A DNA stretch of 17,807 bases from Clostridiales bacterium (GTDB lineage: Bacteria; Bacillota; Clostridia; Lachnospirales; WRAX01): contig JAITMW010000019.1 of the NCBI GenBank assembly GCA_031277155.1, positions 1 through 17,807 of the forward strand, written 5' to 3'. The notes beneath the pieces were generated by a model, which did not search any database, was not told the DNA's origin, and worked only from the letters and a program-made list of their open reading frames with translations. Shown here in pieces: positions 1-7,444 of the stretch (position 1 is the first letter of the stretch; each line of letters opens with the position of its first letter). Made by a program: the position numbers and the translations under genes.

Positions 1-2
1 AT

Positions 3-39
3 GCCGGGTAAACCCGGCTGAAGTAACGACTACAAGTCG
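3..39. other. Two consecutive small inverted repeats at the left edge
   Basis: A perfect 7-bp inverted repeat (GCCGGGT at 3-9, ACCCGGC at 12-18) is followed by a 5-bp one (CGACT at 27-31, AGTCG at 35-39). Neither is followed by a T tract, so they do not look like an intrinsic terminator. They lie just upstream of the first gene and could be the 3' end of a structured leader or the end of an upstream gene whose body is outside the window. No family was recognised. Confidence 0.3.
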
Positions 40-64
40 GACAAGCGTCATAGAGGGTGAGAAA

Positions 65-460
65 ATGGGCAAAGACGAGAGAATGTTAGCTGTATTGGAA
101 AGGCAAGCAGAATTGCTTGGCAAAATTGTGCATATGTACGAAGGCCAAAATAAGAAGCATGATGAACTGCTTGGCATAGTTAAGTCTGCCGACGACCTCA
201 TAAAGAGCAACATTAGGGCGGCAGAAGAGCTTATGAAAATCCATGTTAAATCATTGGCGGACTTGTCGCAGGACTATGTTAAGTCTTTTAATGAAACTAT
301 CAGGGACCATATGAAATCGACGGGCGAGATAGCTTCGATTGTGGAAGAGCATAACAAGCGCATTGAAAGGCTGACGCAAGATATAAACAGGCTGTCCGGC
401 AGCTTTATCAATTTTATTACTGCGGAAGTGCAATGGGATGACGAATTTTCTAAAGGATGA
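65..460 (+). CDS. Small coiled-coil protein upstream of cheW
   Basis: A 131-residue charged, soluble protein with no signal peptide or membrane segment. Most of it (about residues 5-115) is helical, with heptad-like spacing of Leu/Ile among Lys, Glu, Asp and Asn, so a long coiled coil is likely. The ATG follows AGAGGGTGA with good spacing. The frame is open upstream to the window edge, so a longer form cannot be excluded. It ends 29 bp before cheW and probably shares its transcript. The pairing suggests a chemotaxis or signalling partner, but that is inferred only from position. I do not recognise the family. Confidence 0.7.
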   Translation: MGKDERMLAVLERQAELLGKIVHMYEGQNKKHDELLGIVKSADDLIKSNIRAAEELMKIHVKSLADLSQDYVKSFNETIRDHMKSTGEIASIVEEHNKRIERLTQDINRLSGSFINFITAEVQWDDEFSKG

Positions 461-489
461 AGATGAATATCAGACAGGAGGACGCGTAA

Positions 490-972
490 ATGTCAAATGT
501 AGCGGAAAACGACCTTTTAACAGAAGAAGGAGGCGGCACGGATACGACGAAAAATATGTATCTGGCTTTTGTTATAGAAAACGAGCAATTTGCGGTGGAT
601 GTGGGGCATATCAAGGAGATTATCGGCGTGGTGCCCATCACCCTCATCCCCAAAACGGAGGATTATATCAAGGGCATCATCAATTTGCGGGGGGACATTG
701 TGCCTGTTATTGACGTGCGTGTGCGCTTTCGCAAGCCCGAAATATCGTATAATCAGCTGACATGCATTGTCGTGGTGCTTTATCAGGATTATATACTGGG
801 GCTGATTGTGGACAGCATACTGGGCGTTTATATCATTGAGGAAGACATGATTTCGTCGCCGCCAAATGCCAAGCTAAGCTATTCTAATCAGTTTGTGAAA
901 AATATTGGCAGGGCGGATGATGGCATAAAGCTGCTTTTGGACCTGGAAAAGCTGATTTTTGACTTGCAGTAG
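490..972 (+). CDS. cheW: CheW-like chemotaxis coupling protein
   Basis: A 160-residue protein with a CheW/SH3-like fold. After a 22-residue charged N-terminal tail comes the typical start YLAFVIENEQFAVDV, then IKEIIG, and the family signature GIINLRGDIVPVIDV at about residues 62-76, where the Asn-Leu-Arg-Gly core is diagnostic. CheW proteins link methyl-accepting chemoreceptors to the CheA kinase at the cytoplasmic face of the membrane. The ATG is preceded by AGGAGG at 476-481 with 8-nt spacing. No cheA or receptor gene is in the window; the coiled-coil ORF just upstream is the only apparent partner. The family is clear, but whether it serves flagellar chemotaxis or another array is unknown. 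Confidence 0.9.
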   Translation: MSNVAENDLLTEEGGGTDTTKNMYLAFVIENEQFAVDVGHIKEIIGVVPITLIPKTEDYIKGIINLRGDIVPVIDVRVRFRKPEISYNQLTCIVVVLYQDYILGLIVDSILGVYIIEEDMISSPPNAKLSYSNQFVKNIGRADDGIKLLLDLEKLIFDLQ

Positions 973-1011
973 GGGTGGCAGATTGCCGTCCGGATATACG
1001 GGAGGGATACC

Positions 1012-2013
1012 ATGAATTTTTTGGAAAGCATCAAAGCCCGGGCGGCGGCGGATGTTAAAAGCATCGTGCTGCCGGAGGCGGGTGATATCCGCACGCTGAA
1101 AGCGGCGGCGGAGATTTTAAAGCAGGGCTTTGCGAAGGTGATACTTGTTGGCAGCGCCGATAAAATTGCGGGTGACGGCGCGGGGCTGGATTTGGCCGCG
1201 GCAACCATCATCGACCCGGCAAATTACGACAAAAGGCGGGAAATGGCGCAGAGGCTGGCCCAGCTTAGAAAAAGCAAGGGTATGACGGTTGAACAAGCCG
1301 ACGAATTGCTTGATAACGAGCTGTATTTTGGCGTGATGCTGGTGGATGCGGGCATTGCGGACGGCATGGTGGCGGGCGCGGCCAATTCTACCGCTGATGT
1401 GCTGCGGCCCAGCTTGCAAATTTTAAAGACGGCGCCGGGCACAAAGCTGGTTTCCAGCTTTTTCATCATGGTTGTGCCGGATTGTGACCTGGGCGCGGAT
1501 GGCATCTTCCTGTTTTCGGATTGCGGCCTAAATCAAAATCCAAATGCCGAGGAAATGGCGTCCATTGCGGTCTCCAGCGCGGAATCCTTCCGGGTGCTTA
1601 CGGGGCAAGAGCCTGTTGTGGCCATGCTTTCACATTCCAGCAAGGGCAGCGCGAAGCACGCCGATGTTGATAAGGTGGTGGAGGCCACGAAAATTGCCAA
1701 AGAGGCGGCGCCGCACCTGGCCCTGGACGGGGAATTTCAGCTGGACGCGGCCATTGTGCCGGAAATTGGCGCGGCCAAGGCCAAGGGCAGCCCCGTGGCG
1801 GGCAAGGCCAATTGCCTTATTTTCCCGGATTTGGACGCGGGGAATATAGGCTATAAGCTGGTGGAGCGGCTGGCGAAGGCGGCGGCCTACGGGCCTGTGA
1901 CCCAGGGCATTGCAAAGCCCGTTAATGACCTTTCCCGGGGTTGCTCCTATGAAGATATTGTGGGGGTTGCGGCCATTACGGCGGTGCAGGCGCAGGGAAC
2001 CACCCCGGGCTAA
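1012..2013 (+). CDS. pta: Phosphate acetyltransferase
   Basis: A 333-residue single-domain phosphotransacetylase, the usual length for the short Pta class. It interconverts acetyl-CoA plus phosphate with acetyl phosphate plus CoA in the cytoplasm. Recognisable blocks include the N-terminal KSIVLPEAGDIRTLKAA, the central GMVAGAANSTADVLRP, NPNAEEMASIAVSSAESF, and the C-terminal GPVTQGIAKPVNDLSRGCS. The ATG follows GGGAGGG. A deaminase-like gene separates it from ackA, with which pta often forms an operon. In this genome its acetyl phosphate pool would be shared with glycine reductase, so it could also run in the biosynthetic direction to make acetyl-CoA from glycine-derived acetyl phosphate (inference). 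Confidence 0.96.
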   Translation: MNFLESIKARAAADVKSIVLPEAGDIRTLKAAAEILKQGFAKVILVGSADKIAGDGAGLDLAAATIIDPANYDKRREMAQRLAQLRKSKGMTVEQADELLDNELYFGVMLVDAGIADGMVAGAANSTADVLRPSLQILKTAPGTKLVSSFFIMVVPDCDLGADGIFLFSDCGLNQNPNAEEMASIAVSSAESFRVLTGQEPVVAMLSHSSKGSAKHADVDKVVEATKIAKEAAPHLALDGEFQLDAAIVPEIGAAKAKGSPVAGKANCLIFPDLDAGNIGYKLVERLAKAAAYGPVTQGIAKPVNDLSRGCSYEDIVGVAAITAVQAQGTTPG

Positions 2014-2019
2014 AGCCCA

Positions 2020-2036
2020 CCCCTCCTGAGGAGGGG
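2020..2036 (+). other. Perfect GC-rich hairpin after pta
   Basis: CCCCTCC (2020-2026) and GGAGGGG (2030-2036) form a perfect 7-bp arm pair around TGA, starting 7 nt after the pta stop. No T run follows (AATAATG), so it is not a convincing intrinsic terminator. It may pause polymerase or protect an mRNA end. The left arm could also pair with the Shine-Dalgarno of the next gene (AGGAGGAG at 2050-2057) and lower its translation; this is inference. Confidence 0.5.
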
Positions 2037-2062
2037 AATAATGTCAAGCAGGAGGAGCGGGC

Positions 2063-2683
2063 GTGTGGAGCAACTTGGAAAAGCCTTGGCAGCTTGCGAT
2101 GAAATTGGCCTGGGAGTCGTTTAAATCAGGCTCTTTGCCGATAGCAGCGGTGATTGCGGATGCTGATGGAAAAATCGTATGCACCGGGCGCAACACTGTT
2201 CTTGAAAAGTGCTTCAAAAACAGGAATATGGCCCATGCGGAGATGGGTGCGCTGATGGATTTGGATTATGACGCACATCCCGAAATTCGCAAATACACGA
2301 TATATACCACATTGGAGCCTTGCCCCATGTGCATGGGGGCAATTGTTATGAGCGATGTGCGCAAATTGCGTGTTGCCGTCCGCGACCCTTGGGCCGGAGC
2401 CGTTGATATATGTCAATTGCCATATATTGCAAGTAAAAATATGGATATTGTTTTTGAGGCAGGCAAGATGCCGACAATTCTTACAGTGTTATATTTATAC
2501 AGACTGTGGGAAGGGTATGGTACAAATGCCGATAACTTTCTAAAACGACTTGATGAGCATTTTCCGGCAGAAACAACCTTTGCACGTGATTTGCTTGCTA
2601 AAAATATACTTAGAAATTTCGCCGAAGAGGGCGCAAGCATCGAAAAAATTTACAATTACATAGAAGGGACATGGAAATTATGA
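2063..2683 (+). CDS. Cytidine/deoxycytidylate-deaminase-fold zinc enzyme
   Basis: A 206-residue protein with the zinc-dependent deaminase signature: HAE at residues 58-60 (zinc ligand His58, proton-shuttle Glu60) and PCPMC at about 86-90 (zinc ligands Cys87, Cys90). The overall arrangement is closest to the TadA/guanine-deaminase/CMP-dCMP branch; the substrate cannot be told from sequence. About 60 residues beyond the catalytic core (from residue 140) form a C-terminal extension of aromatic and charged helices not found in minimal TadA. The GTG start follows AGGAGGAG at 2050-2057; an ATG at 2041 is in another frame. The stop overlaps the ackA ATG (ATGA), implying translational coupling with ackA. 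A nucleoside or base deaminase between pta and ackA is not a standard arrangement. Confidence 0.85.
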   Translation: MWSNLEKPWQLAMKLAWESFKSGSLPIAAVIADADGKIVCTGRNTVLEKCFKNRNMAHAEMGALMDLDYDAHPEIRKYTIYTTLEPCPMCMGAIVMSDVRKLRVAVRDPWAGAVDICQLPYIASKNMDIVFEAGKMPTILTVLYLYRLWEGYGTNADNFLKRLDEHFPAETTFARDLLAKNILRNFAEEGASIEKIYNYIEGTWKL

Positions 2684-3873
2684 AAATTTTGGTATTAAAC
2701 TGCGGCTCTTCATCGCTGAAGTATCAGCTTATTGACATGGCCACCGAGGCCGCGCTGGCAAAGGGCTTGGTGGAGCGCATAGGTATAGCAAATCCGCGCC
2801 TGGTGCATGAAAAGGAAGGGGCCGGCAAGGTTACGATTGAGGCGGAAATTCCCAATCATGATGTGGCGGTAAAGCTGGTGATTGAGGCATTGATGCACAA
2901 AGACCACGGCGTAATCAGTCATATTGGCGAAATTGCGGCGGCGGGGCACAGGGTTGTCCATGGCGGCGAGTTTTTTACAAAATCTGCCATTGTTACCGCC
3001 GAGGTTAAAAAGGCAATTTCTGAATGTGTGGCCCTTGCGCCCCTGCATAATCCCGCCAATTTGATTGGCATTGAGGCTTGCGAAAAGCTGATGGGCGCAA
3101 CGCCGCAGGTGGCGGTGTTTGACACGGCCTTTCACCAGACAATGCCCGAAAAATCCTATCTTTACGCCATTTCCTACGGCCTGTATGAGAAATACAGGAT
3201 TCGCAAATATGGCTTTCATGGCACCAGCCATTACTACGTTACCGGGCGTGCCGCGGCCATGCTGGACAAGCCTATTGAGAGCCTAAAGCTGATTTCATGC
3301 CATCTTGGCAATGGCGCCAGTGTTTGCGCCGTGGACGGAGGCAAGGCGGTTGACACGTCAATGGGCCTTACGCCCCTCGAGGGGCTGATGATGGGCACGC
3401 GCTCCGGGGATATGGACCCCGCCGCGGTCAGCTTCATCATGGACAAAGAGGGGCTGACCACCAAGCAAATGGAGAGTCTGCTTAACAAAGAAAGCGGCGT
3501 GCTGGGCATTTCCGGCATTTCCAGCGATTTTCGCGATATTGAGGCGGCGGTGAAAGAGGGCAACGCCCGCGCAAAAGTGGCGCTGGACATGTTTCATTAC
3601 AGGGTGGCGAAATATATCGGCAGCTATGCGGCGGCCATGAATGGCGTGGATGCCGTAATTTTCACCGCGGGCATCGGCGAAAACGGGATAGGCACAAGGC
3701 TGGCCATATGCGAATATCTGGGCTATTTGGGCATAGCGGCGGACACGGAGAAAAACAATGTGCGCGGCAAAGAGGTTGATTTTTCGGCCAAGGGCGCGAA
3801 GGTGCGCTGTTTGGTGGTGCCGACCAATGAGGAATTGGTGATAGCGCGGGATACGCTGGCGCTGTGCAAGTAG
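2680..3873 (+). CDS. ackA: Acetate kinase
   Basis: A 397-residue acetate kinase that makes ATP and acetate from acetyl phosphate and ADP in the cytoplasm. Family blocks visible: N-terminal MKILVLNCGSSSLKYQLID, GHRVVHGG, LAPLHNPANLIGI, AVFDTAFHQTMP, KYGFHGTSHYYV, LGNGASVCAVDGG, MGTRSGDMDPA, FTAGIGENG and a C-terminal PTNEELVIARDT. I chose the ATG at 2680 rather than the in-frame ATG at 2671, because the family begins MKILVLNCG and AAGGGA lies about 10 nt upstream. The start overlaps the previous stop (ATGA). It is the energy-conserving last step for acetyl phosphate from either Pta or the glycine reductase operon downstream. Confidence 0.97.
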   Translation: MKILVLNCGSSSLKYQLIDMATEAALAKGLVERIGIANPRLVHEKEGAGKVTIEAEIPNHDVAVKLVIEALMHKDHGVISHIGEIAAAGHRVVHGGEFFTKSAIVTAEVKKAISECVALAPLHNPANLIGIEACEKLMGATPQVAVFDTAFHQTMPEKSYLYAISYGLYEKYRIRKYGFHGTSHYYVTGRAAAMLDKPIESLKLISCHLGNGASVCAVDGGKAVDTSMGLTPLEGLMMGTRSGDMDPAAVSFIMDKEGLTTKQMESLLNKESGVLGISGISSDFRDIEAAVKEGNARAKVALDMFHYRVAKYIGSYAAAMNGVDAVIFTAGIGENGIGTRLAICEYLGYLGIAADTEKNNVRGKEVDFSAKGAKVRCLVVPTNEELVIARDTLALCK

Positions 3874-3889
3874 TGCTTGAGGGAATTTG

Positions 3890-4636
3890 ATGAGATACAA
3901 CGAAGGAACCTTAGACGGCCTGTTGATTGGAGCCGTAATGGGCATTACTATCAATGCCCTCTTGCTTACAATCGGATTTTACAGCGCTGATAATTTTGTC
4001 ACCTTTTCGATTCTCTGGGCGGTTGTCGGCGTGGTTGTCGGCGCAATTCGTGCCAGAAAATTCCGCACGGTTTATGATGTCCGGGGAGGCGCGGCCTGCG
4101 GTTTTTGGATTGGCGCGGTTTTTAGTATTTTTTACATTGCTGCGCTATTTATGGCAGAAGCCCCCATTGCCCCCATGATTACCGCCATGATTACCATTGT
4201 TTTTGTCCATACAATTTTTACGGTTGCCATAGGGGCTGCTATGGGCGCAATTTTAGGCATGGCCAAGGGTATGCGCCAATCAGAAGCGAAGGTGCCGCTT
4301 GTTTTGCGGATAATTTTTGCCATATTATTTGTGATAGCCGTCTTTTTAACAGTCGTCATTGCAACGGCTGTTGGAACCCCTGCGAGTATGGCGCTGGTTA
4401 GCGCCATACTCATCATGGCTATAGACGGAATCATCCTTTATTTGGCGGTTCCTCTGGTCTGGTGGCTAATTGCCCATCGCAAAAAGGTAAAGTTTTTTGC
4501 CTTTGTCGGGATATCCAGGCCGCGCTTTGGAGGCTCCAAGCGTACGGCCCTCGTGTTTGCGGCTGTTTTTGTTAGCGCATACACGCTTTATGCCGTGTTT
4601 ATGCTGAACTGTTGTTTGGCGGCAGCTTCAGTATAG
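3890..4636 (+). CDS. Multi-pass membrane protein, probably frameshifted at its 3' end
   Basis: The frame gives 248 residues with about seven hydrophobic segments (roughly residues 9-30, 38-57, 70-93, 97-125, 138-163, 167-195, 213-235) separated by short basic loops. Several segments are rich in spaced glycines (GLLIGAVMGI, GFWIGAVFSI, AIGAAMGAILG), which suggests tight helix packing or an internal repeat. ATG 3890 follows GAGGGA; the TTG one codon earlier is less likely. It lies 16 bp after ackA. The last residues (LNCCLAAASV) look unlike a natural end, because a hydrophobic continuation runs in another frame to 4782. No function can be assigned. Confidence 0.75.
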   Translation: MRYNEGTLDGLLIGAVMGITINALLLTIGFYSADNFVTFSILWAVVGVVVGAIRARKFRTVYDVRGGAACGFWIGAVFSIFYIAALFMAEAPIAPMITAMITIVFVHTIFTVAIGAAMGAILGMAKGMRQSEAKVPLVLRIIFAILFVIAVFLTVVIATAVGTPASMALVSAILIMAIDGIILYLAVPLVWWLIAHRKKVKFFAFVGISRPRFGGSKRTALVFAAVFVSAYTLYAVFMLNCCLAAASV

Positions 4637-4782
4637 CGGTGTCTGTTTTGGTGGCTGCCTTCGGCATTGCATCAGCTGTATTAAACGAAAAGGTCTTTAG
4701 CGGCGGTTCCGTAATTCCCTCCACCCTTCTGATAGGAACTGTGGATTTTGTGGCTGTGATGTTGGCGGCCTTTGCGACATAG
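4612..4782 (+). pseudogene. Out-of-frame C-terminal continuation of the 3890 membrane protein
   Basis: In the frame that ends with TAG at 4780-4782, the DNA reads LFGGSFSIAVSVLVAAFG, then a short polar loop (LNEKVFSGGS), then a second hydrophobic stretch (LLIGTVDFVAVMLAAFA). These look like two further transmembrane helices matching the style of the preceding gene. There is no Shine-Dalgarno or convincing start for an independent gene. The simplest reading is a frame change (net -1 or +2) around 4600-4615. Whether it is a real mutation, a sequencing error or a programmed shift is not decidable here. Confidence 0.6.
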
Positions 4783-4793
4783 CAAAAAAGTGA

Positions 4794-4822
4794 TTGACAA
4801 TGTTCTAAAATTTGACTATAAT
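4794..4822 (+). promoter_or_regulatory. Consensus sigma-A promoter of the DUF177-rpmF-plsX-acpP-rnc operon
   Basis: TTGACA at 4794-4799 and TATAAT at 4817-4822 are both perfect consensus hexamers with 17-bp spacing. Transcription should start near 4829, giving a very short leader that just includes the AGGGAAAG ribosome-binding site before the ATG at 4842. This is strong and apparently constitutive, which fits a ribosomal-protein and lipid operon. Confidence 0.93.
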
Positions 4823-4841
4823 GAGAGATTGCAGGGAAAGT

Positions 4842-5321
4842 ATGATTAAATACGATACCAGGAAAATCCGGCCAAATGAGAGCATATCGATTGACACAAC
4901 AGTTGATATTGCCATGCCTCGCGGCTTTGACGCGGCTGATACGGCGGTTGCCGTGGTTGGCTCCTTGAAAAACGCCGGCGGGCGCTTTGTGTTGGATGCC
5001 CGGGCGGATTGTCTGCTTGTGTCGGCGTGTTCGCGGTGTTTGGTGCCTGTGGAATATAGGCTTTCCTTCCATATTGATGAAAATTTTGTGGAGGAAGATG
5101 AGGCCGCCGACGAGGATATCGAGTTTTCGGACCATGTAATTGATATTTATCCTGCCATTTTTAGAAATTTCTTACTTAATATTCCCATGAAACCGCTGTG
5201 TGCGGAGGATTGCGCGGGGCTGTGTCCCGGATGCGGCAAAGACCTCAATCAGGGTGATTGTGACTGCGCAGAGGAAGTTAATGAGCAATTTAGTAAATTA
5301 TTACAATTTTTTAGCGATTAG
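4842..5321 (+). CDS. DUF177 (YceD-like) protein with a cysteine-rich C-terminus
   Basis: A 159-residue DUF177/YceD family protein, the gene usually found immediately before rpmF in bacteria and linked to ribosome or rRNA function. It carries CSRC at residues 63-66 and a C-terminal cluster (Cys120, 124, 128, 131, 140, 142; core AGLCPGCGKDLN) typical of the Gram-positive form and likely to bind zinc. I chose ATG 4842 with AGGGAAAG upstream; an in-frame upstream start at 4812 would overlap the promoter -10 box and is rejected. It is the first gene of its transcript and is followed after 12 bp by rpmF. Confidence 0.9.
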   Translation: MIKYDTRKIRPNESISIDTTVDIAMPRGFDAADTAVAVVGSLKNAGGRFVLDARADCLLVSACSRCLVPVEYRLSFHIDENFVEEDEAADEDIEFSDHVIDIYPAIFRNFLLNIPMKPLCAEDCAGLCPGCGKDLNQGDCDCAEEVNEQFSKLLQFFSD

Positions 5322-5333
5322 GAGGTGTTTTAT

Positions 5334-5519
5334 ATGGCAATTTGCCCAAAGGGGAAAATTTCCAAAGGCAGACGTAACAAAAGACGCGCGCAAAGCTGGA
5401 AAATAAGCACTGCAACGCTTATAAACTGCCCATCTTGCAACGAGCTTGCATTGCCGCACAGGGCTTGTAAAGCGTGTGGCAATTATAAGCGCGTGGAAGT
5501 TTTGAAAGTAGGTTCGTGA
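5334..5519 (+). CDS. rpmF: 50S ribosomal protein L32
   Basis: A 61-residue bL32 of zinc-binding type. The N-terminus has the basic pattern KGKISKGRRNKRRAQSWKI expected of L32, and two CxxC pairs (Cys32/35, Cys45/48) form the zinc ribbon. The ATG at 5334 follows a strong GGAGGTG at 5321-5327; the earlier in-frame codon at 5325 lies inside that site. The stop codon overlaps the plsX start (TGATG), so the two are translationally coupled. The basic N-terminus is slightly unusual in having a Cys at position 4. Confidence 0.95.
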   Translation: MAICPKGKISKGRRNKRRAQSWKISTATLINCPSCNELALPHRACKACGNYKRVEVLKVGS

Positions 5520-6541
5520 TGGCGAATGTGATTGTTGCCGTGGATGCTATGGGCGGAGACCACGGCCCGCAAACAGTGGTATCCGGGGCGGTTGACGCGC
5601 TGGAAGATAATGCGATTGACAAAATTATCCTGGTTGGGCGCGAAGGCGATATCCGCCAAGTTTTGGGCGCTTTAAACTATGATGAAAATCGCGTTGAAGT
5701 TGTCCACGCCCAGGAAGTTATCGGCATGGAAGAAATTCCCACCACCGCGCTAAAGACCAAAAAGGATTCTTCCATAGTGGTGGGCCTGAATTTGGTGAAA
5801 AGCGGCCATGCGGCGGCATTTGTGTCCGCCGGCTCTACAGGGGCGGTTTTGGCGGGCGGCACCACCATTGTCGGGCGCATCAAGGGCATTGCGCGCCCTG
5901 CGCTGGGCGTGGTTTTCCCCAGCACCCGCGGCTATACCTTTTTGGTTGACGCCGGGGCCAATGTGGACGCAAAGCCCGAGTATCTGCTGCAATTTGCCCA
6001 GATGGGCGCTTGTTATATGGAGGCCGTTATGGGGATTGAAACCCCCAAGGTGGGCCTGATTAACGTGGGCGCAGAGCGGGAAAAGGGCAATGCGCTGACG
6101 AAAGAGGCGTATGGCCTGCTTGCGGCGTCCGATTTGAATTTTACGGGCAATGTGGAAGGGCGCGAGATACCGCTGGGGGCGGTGGATGTGGCGGTTTGCG
6201 ATGCTTTTGTGGGCAATATTATCCTAAAGTATTCCGAGGGGTTTGCTAAGGGTATCATGTCCATGCTGAAAGAAGAGCTGATGTCAAGCGGCATATCCAA
6301 GCTGGGCGCGCTGTTGTCCAAAGGCGCTTACGGCCGTCTGCGCAAGCGTTTTGACTATACCGAGGTTGGCGGGGCGCCCTTTGTGGGCCTCAATGGCCTT
6401 GTGGTGAAAGCCCATGGCAGCTCTAACGCCGTGGCCATCAAAAATGCCGTGAAGCAGTGCAGCAAGTTTATAAAAGCAGATGTTGTGGGTAAAATCAGAG
6501 AAAAGATAAGTCATGAAGGAGTGGAAGAAAATGGAATTTGA
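5519..6541 (+). CDS. plsX: Phosphate acyltransferase PlsX
   Basis: A 340-residue PlsX, which makes acyl-phosphate from acyl-ACP and phosphate as the first committed step toward lysophosphatidic acid with PlsY. Family features: VAVDAMGGDHGP at the N-terminus, SAGSTGAVLAG, LGVVFPS, VDAGANVDAKPEYLLQFA, GNIILKYSEG and a C-terminal GLNGLVVKAHGSSNAVAIKNA. The ATG at 5519 overlaps the rpmF stop; no strong Shine-Dalgarno is present, which fits coupling. Its end overlaps acpP by 11 nt. The rpmF-plsX-acpP-rnc order is a common Clostridia arrangement. Confidence 0.97.
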   Translation: MANVIVAVDAMGGDHGPQTVVSGAVDALEDNAIDKIILVGREGDIRQVLGALNYDENRVEVVHAQEVIGMEEIPTTALKTKKDSSIVVGLNLVKSGHAAAFVSAGSTGAVLAGGTTIVGRIKGIARPALGVVFPSTRGYTFLVDAGANVDAKPEYLLQFAQMGACYMEAVMGIETPKVGLINVGAEREKGNALTKEAYGLLAASDLNFTGNVEGREIPLGAVDVAVCDAFVGNIILKYSEGFAKGIMSMLKEELMSSGISKLGALLSKGAYGRLRKRFDYTEVGGAPFVGLNGLVVKAHGSSNAVAIKNAVKQCSKFIKADVVGKIREKISHEGVEENGI

Positions 6542-6758
6542 AAAAATCAGAACCATTATTGCGGAGCAGCTGGGCAAAGATGAGAGCGACATCGACATGG
6601 AAACCAGCTTTACCGAGGATTTGGGCGCGGATTCGCTGGACCTTTTCCAAATTATTTCGGAATTGGAAGGGGCTTTTGACATGGAGTTTCCGCAAGACGA
6701 CCTTGAGAAAGTTAAGACCGTTGGCGATGCCGTGAGATATATACAATCTGCACAATGA
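6531..6758 (+). CDS. acpP: Acyl carrier protein
   Basis: A 75-residue acidic acyl carrier protein. The phosphopantetheine attachment serine is Ser35 in LGADSLDLFQII, the normal DSL motif. I used ATG 6531 (MEFEKIRTI) with AAGGAG about 10 nt upstream, not the in-frame ATG at 6513, which would precede that site. It overlaps plsX by 11 nt and rnc by 4 nt (ATGA). It carries fatty-acyl chains for synthesis and supplies the acyl-ACP substrate of PlsX. Confidence 0.96.
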   Translation: MEFEKIRTIIAEQLGKDESDIDMETSFTEDLGADSLDLFQIISELEGAFDMEFPQDDLEKVKTVGDAVRYIQSAQ

Positions 6759-7444
6759 TTCACGCAAATATCGAAGAAATTTTGGGATATTGCTTTAATA
6801 ACGCCGATGTGCTGAACCAAGCCCTAATCCATAGCTCTTATGTCAACGAAAACCGCATGAATTCTGCGGCGCACAATGAAAGGCTGGAGTTTTTGGGCGA
6901 CGCGGTGCTGGAATTGGCCACAAGCGAATATATCTACACCTGCTTTCCCGACATGACCGAGGGCGAGATGAGCAAACTGCGCGCCAGCGTGGTTAATGAG
7001 GCCACCCTGGCAAAATGCGCCAGAGAGCGCAATTTTGGCGAATTTCTAAAGCTGGGCAGGGGCGAGATGGCAAATGGCGGGGCACAGCGCGAATCCATAC
7101 TGGCGGACACTTTCGAGGCCATAATCGGCGCGATTTACCTTGACGGCGGCTATGACGCCGCCAAAGGGTTTATTTTGCGCGCCCTGGAGACGGATATTCA
7201 CTCCATGAAGGGGCTGACGTGGATTTCGGACTGCAAGACCCATTTGCAAGAGCAGCTGCAAAAAAACAGCCAAGAGCCCATAGAATACTATGTTATCAAG
7301 GAAGAGGGGCCGGAGCATAACAAGATTTTTACGGTGGAATTGGCCCACGGCGGCCGTGTTATGGCGCAGGGTTCCGGCCGAAACAAGAAGGAAGCGGAGC
7401 AGGAAGCGGCGCGGCGGGCTATTGAGAAATATGGGCTTCAGTGA
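6755..7444 (+). CDS. rnc: Ribonuclease III
   Basis: A 229-residue RNase III. The catalytic domain contains the signature NERLEFLGDAVLEL (from residue 41) and the second metal-binding block ADTFEAIIGAIYLDGGY, with Asp118 and Glu121 as expected catalytic residues. A double-stranded RNA-binding domain follows from about residue 158, ending with GSGRNKKEAEQEAARRAIEKYG. It cleaves double-stranded RNA in rRNA and mRNA processing. The start overlaps acpP (ATGA). The stop at 7442-7444 directly abuts the end of the convergent TerC gene, with no terminator between them. Confidence 0.97.
   Translation: MIHANIEEILGYCFNNADVLNQALIHSSYVNENRMNSAAHNERLEFLGDAVLELATSEYIYTCFPDMTEGEMSKLRASVVNEATLAKCARERNFGEFLKLGRGEMANGGAQRESILADTFEAIIGAIYLDGGYDAAKGFILRALETDIHSMKGLTWISDCKTHLQEQLQKNSQEPIEYYVIKEEGPEHNKIFTVELAHGGRVMAQGSGRNKKEAEQEAARRAIEKYGLQ

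Noticed and set aside
438..713. 91-codon plus-strand frame overlapping cheW
   Set aside because: Out of frame with cheW, rich in Arg, Gly and His, with no family features; shadow frame.
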